Shown here: piece by piece, positions 62,236 through 64,000 of the stretch
Position numbering within the stretch: the stretch's first letter is position 1
Layout: every line of letters begins with the position of its first letter
Assembly: GCA_030063045.1 (NCBI GenBank)
Contig: JAQSEB010000078.1
Location: forward strand, 1,122,001-1,186,000
Length of the DNA: 64,000 bases
From: Pratylenchus scribneri
Lineage: Eukaryota; Nematoda; Chromadorea; Rhabditida; Pratylenchidae
Direction of reading: 5' to 3'
Translations under genes and position numbers: made by a program
The notes under the pieces: generated by a model
The model's database searches: none
What the model saw: only the letters and a program-made list of their open reading frames with translations
Told to the model about the DNA's origin: nothing

Positions 62236-62539
62236 TGTGAATTTCCTTCTATATTTGATCAATTTTAATCAAAGATTATATATTTTCTTTGAGTACTATA
62301 AAATTCAAAAATCACAAATTGATTTTTGACAACGAATTAAATAAAATTCAAAAATACAAAAATTGATTTTCGACGATAAGGAATCTCAAAAATCCCGATT
62401 TAATTTGAATTATTTATTATGAAAACAACGAAAAAGTAGTTCAAATTCAAAGAACCGATTGAATAGGCCAGTAACAATTAAATAGGCCAGAAACAATTAA
62501 ATTTGATTTAAAAATTTAAACGAAATTTGTGGCAAAAAA

Positions 62540-62960
62540 ATGCTGATTAGGCTTTCCAACAATAGTTTTAGGCTTTAAAGGCCAAAAAAATGATTTAGGC
62601 TTTTTGGAGCCGAGAAGATTTTTAGGCCAACGATGAGACTAAGGCTTCTCAGGCCGATGGTTTTTGTTTTTAGGCCAATCGAAAATTTGGGCTTTTTAGG
62701 CCGACTGGCTTTTTGAGCCAACAATGAGACTAAGGCTTCTCGGGCCGATTGGCTTCTATGCCAATCAAATTTGGGCTTTATGGGCCTCGAAAATTAGCTC
62801 TATTGAGCTCGATTTGACTTTGGAAAATTCCGGCTCGATAGGCTCAAAGAATTTCCTTCGAATTTAGGAAAATTCCGGCTTGATAGGCTCAAAGAATTTC
62901 CTTTCAAAATGGCAATTAAGCCCTCGAAAATTGGCAACAAATGGGCCTTTCGAGATTGAT
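62540..62960 (-). repeat. Repeat-rich leader of the LTR element
   Basis: Between the tRNA-like site and the ORF, short phrases recur: AATGAGACTAAGGCTTCTC (twice, ~90 bp apart), GGCTCGATAGGCTCAAAGAATTTCC-type units (twice, ~46 bp apart) and many GGCTTNNNAGGCC-like pieces. They could be structured RNA for packaging or dimerisation, which is inference. Confidence 0.5.
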
Positions 62961-63017
62961 GGTACTAAAGACAGAAAATTTTTTAGGCAATTCCAAGCCT
63001 TTTATATTTGCAAAAAA

Positions 63018-63053
63018 CCGAACTCAGTCGGTAGAGCACCAGACTCTTAATCT
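63018..63053 (-). other. Putative primer-binding site complementary to 5' half of tRNA-Lys(CUU)
   Basis: The plus strand reads as a tRNA 5' part: CTCAGTCGGTAGAGC is the D arm, CCAGA the 5' anticodon stem and CTCTTAA the anticodon loop (CUU), then TCT of the 3' stem. It stops exactly where the LTR begins. In the element's minus sense this is a stretch complementary to the tRNA, immediately after the 5' LTR, where a primer site must be. The tRNA match ends at about nucleotide 41. Drosophila copia is known to prime from a tRNA half cut in the anticodon region. It is not a functional tRNA gene: the 3' half is missing. Confidence 0.6.
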
Positions 63054-63688
63054 TGTTGAAGCTAGAAACAAAAGGTTATGTTCTAGCTTCAAATATAAAA
63101 ATAAATAAAATTTTTGTATTGGAAAAGGGGGGTATAAGGGGGAATTTGGGGGAAGGAATTTTGTAGTCAAAATATGAAGAAACACTGTAAGGCAAAAACA
63201 GCAAATGAAGACAAATTTTAAAACTAGACTCTTTGTTTATAGACTATCGTCAAATTGAATACAGTACAGTTGTTGGAATTTGCTTTATTTAGGCGATGGA
63301 AATATTATGACGATAAAAGAAAAGGCATAAAAAATAATGAATAAAATTCCACTTTTATATTCCATTTTAATCCCTCAATATTAATCCATCTGATTCTTGA
63401 TCTCCAATTTCTTTGACCATTCCATATCCATTTTCCATCCAATCGGCACAATTGTAGAGCAGAGCAGCAGCAGCATAGCAGGCAGAATCCACGGCAATAT
63501 TGTTTTGGGGTAGAATTTCCAATCCCCAATTGTGGCTTGGGTAGTCAAATTGCCCGACAAAGGATATTAAAATTAACCCTGGGCAAAATTCCATTTTTTA
63601 CTTTTTTGATCATTGATCATTGAATAATAAAATTATTTTAATTTATAAAAAATGGCCAAATAAAATAGGCAAAATTCTGTCCGTGACA
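63054..63688 (-). repeat. 5' LTR (right copy)
   Basis: Same 635 bp as the left copy (offset 3,223), with no differences seen. It carries the promoter for the element in minus sense and a copy of the 75-codon ORF at 63,367-63,594. It abuts GCGGG at 63,689. Confidence 0.92.
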
Positions 63689-63693
63689 GCGGG
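63689..63693. repeat. Target-site duplication, right copy (GCGGG)
   Basis: Matches 59,826-59,830. In minus sense the five bases are part of the ACC-CGC codons of the interrupted exon. Confidence 0.9.
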
Positions 63694-63794
63694 TTTTGAG
63701 CCGTAGTCTTTGTTCCAAATATTCTTGCTCCAATTTACTGATCCATTTTTTCAAATCCATCGACGAATTCTGTGCATTAAAAAAATTATTTAAA

Positions 63795-64000
63795 TTCATT
63801 TGATTATGTTTTTGGTTTGTTTGGGTTTAACCAATTCTAACTTAGTTTTGAACCATTAAACCAAAATGGGTTTAAACCGTTTAACACCCTTTAATTGTTG
63901 ACCAAACCATCCACAAATTATATACCATTCAATGCGTTTTGACCAGCTCTAACCAATTTTGGGTATATTTGGTTTGTGAATGTAGGACAAACCCTCCATA
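63795..64000 (-). repeat. R2 element, 1 core unit, cut by the window edge
   Basis: A single core unit with both flanks, in the intron just upstream of the interrupted terminal exon and in that gene's orientation. Confidence 0.75.

Larger units (their letters stand above)
59831..63688 (-). mobile_element. LTR retroelement, intact ends, probably non-autonomous
   Basis: 3,858 bp: two 635-bp LTRs and a 2,588-bp interior. The LTRs start TG and end CA, show no difference that I can see, and are flanked by GCGGG on both sides, so the insertion is recent and complete. Orientation is minus: in that sense each LTR has a TATA-like box, then AATAAA, then a U5 hairpin, and a tRNA-complementary stretch follows the right (5') LTR. 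The interior has one long ORF (437 residues) and no recognisable protease, reverse transcriptase, RNase H or integrase, so it must borrow enzymes. No clear polypurine tract precedes the 3' LTR. The superfamily is unassigned. Confidence 0.9.
59712..63769 (-). pseudogene. Terminal coding exon of an unidentified gene, split by an LTR element
   Basis: On the minus strand an acceptor (TTAATGCACAG) opens a frame at 63,769. It runs 27 codons to the insertion point at 63,689. The same frame resumes at 59,825 after the element and one target copy are removed, and continues 37 codons to TGA at 59,712. The product is a charged C-terminus: an amphipathic, possibly coiled-coil stretch (KLEQEYLEQRLRLKTR) and an acidic end (WLDKEEEEEEE). 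With the element in place, the frame enters the LTR and stops after 16 foreign codons, replacing the last 37 residues. Whether the protein still works is unknown. Upstream exons lie beyond the window. I do not recognise the gene. Confidence 0.7.

Noticed and set aside
63018..63053. A tRNA-Lys gene
   Set aside because: Only the 5' half is present; the sequence runs straight into the LTR, so no tRNA can be made from it.

Overview
The window reads as eukaryotic nuclear DNA from a nematode. It is very A+T-rich, has many short introns with GT..TTTCAG-type boundaries, carries many dispersed repeats, and holds a receptor of the nematode FMRFamide-type (FRPR-like) class. A root-knot nematode (Meloidogyne) would fit: I recall ~170-bp satellites from that genus, but I could not check this and the species is not established. 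Genes are split into exons that are often under 200 bp, so simple ORF reading misses most of them. I rebuilt gene models by hand from splice sites and phase.

Layout. 1-16.9 kb: mostly non-coding, full of fold-back repeats, a 46-bp-core minisatellite element, local duplications and a G+C-richer block at 11.6-12.8 kb. It holds a short exon that looks like a protein-kinase glycine loop (11.0 kb) and several weak exon or small-ORF candidates. 17,263-20,355 (+): a five-exon gene for a 298-residue secreted or type I membrane protein with a cysteine-rich ectodomain. 20.5-34.74 kb: a 14.2-kb satellite array of ~84 monomers of 169 bp with higher-order repeats. It fills the interval between the 3' ends of two convergent genes. 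34,994-49,623 (-): a 13-exon, 736-codon rhodopsin-class peptide receptor. 50.9-59.5 kb: sparse, with a small two-exon membrane-protein candidate, two small ORFs, repeats and long stretches where I see no gene. 59,712-63,769 (-): the last coding exon of an unidentified gene, split by an LTR retroelement.

The most striking object is that element (59,831-63,688). Its two 635-bp LTRs look identical, begin TG and end CA, and are flanked by a perfect 5-bp target duplication (GCGGG). Removing the element and one target copy restores an open reading frame to a stop codon, so it landed in coding sequence. On the minus strand each LTR has a TATA-like box, a 75-codon ORF and AATAAA in the expected order. 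Immediately after the 5' LTR lies a 36-base stretch complementary to the 5' half of a tRNA-Lys(CUU), ending in the anticodon stem. This suggests priming by a tRNA half, as known for Drosophila copia. The interior encodes one 437-residue protein that I do not recognise and no visible polymerase, so the element is probably non-autonomous.

Two repeat families link the regions. About 20 copies of a ~300-bp fold-back element are scattered throughout. Eight copies of an element with a 46-bp tandem core (1 to 9 units) also occur; all copies inside gene models lie in the same orientation as the host gene.
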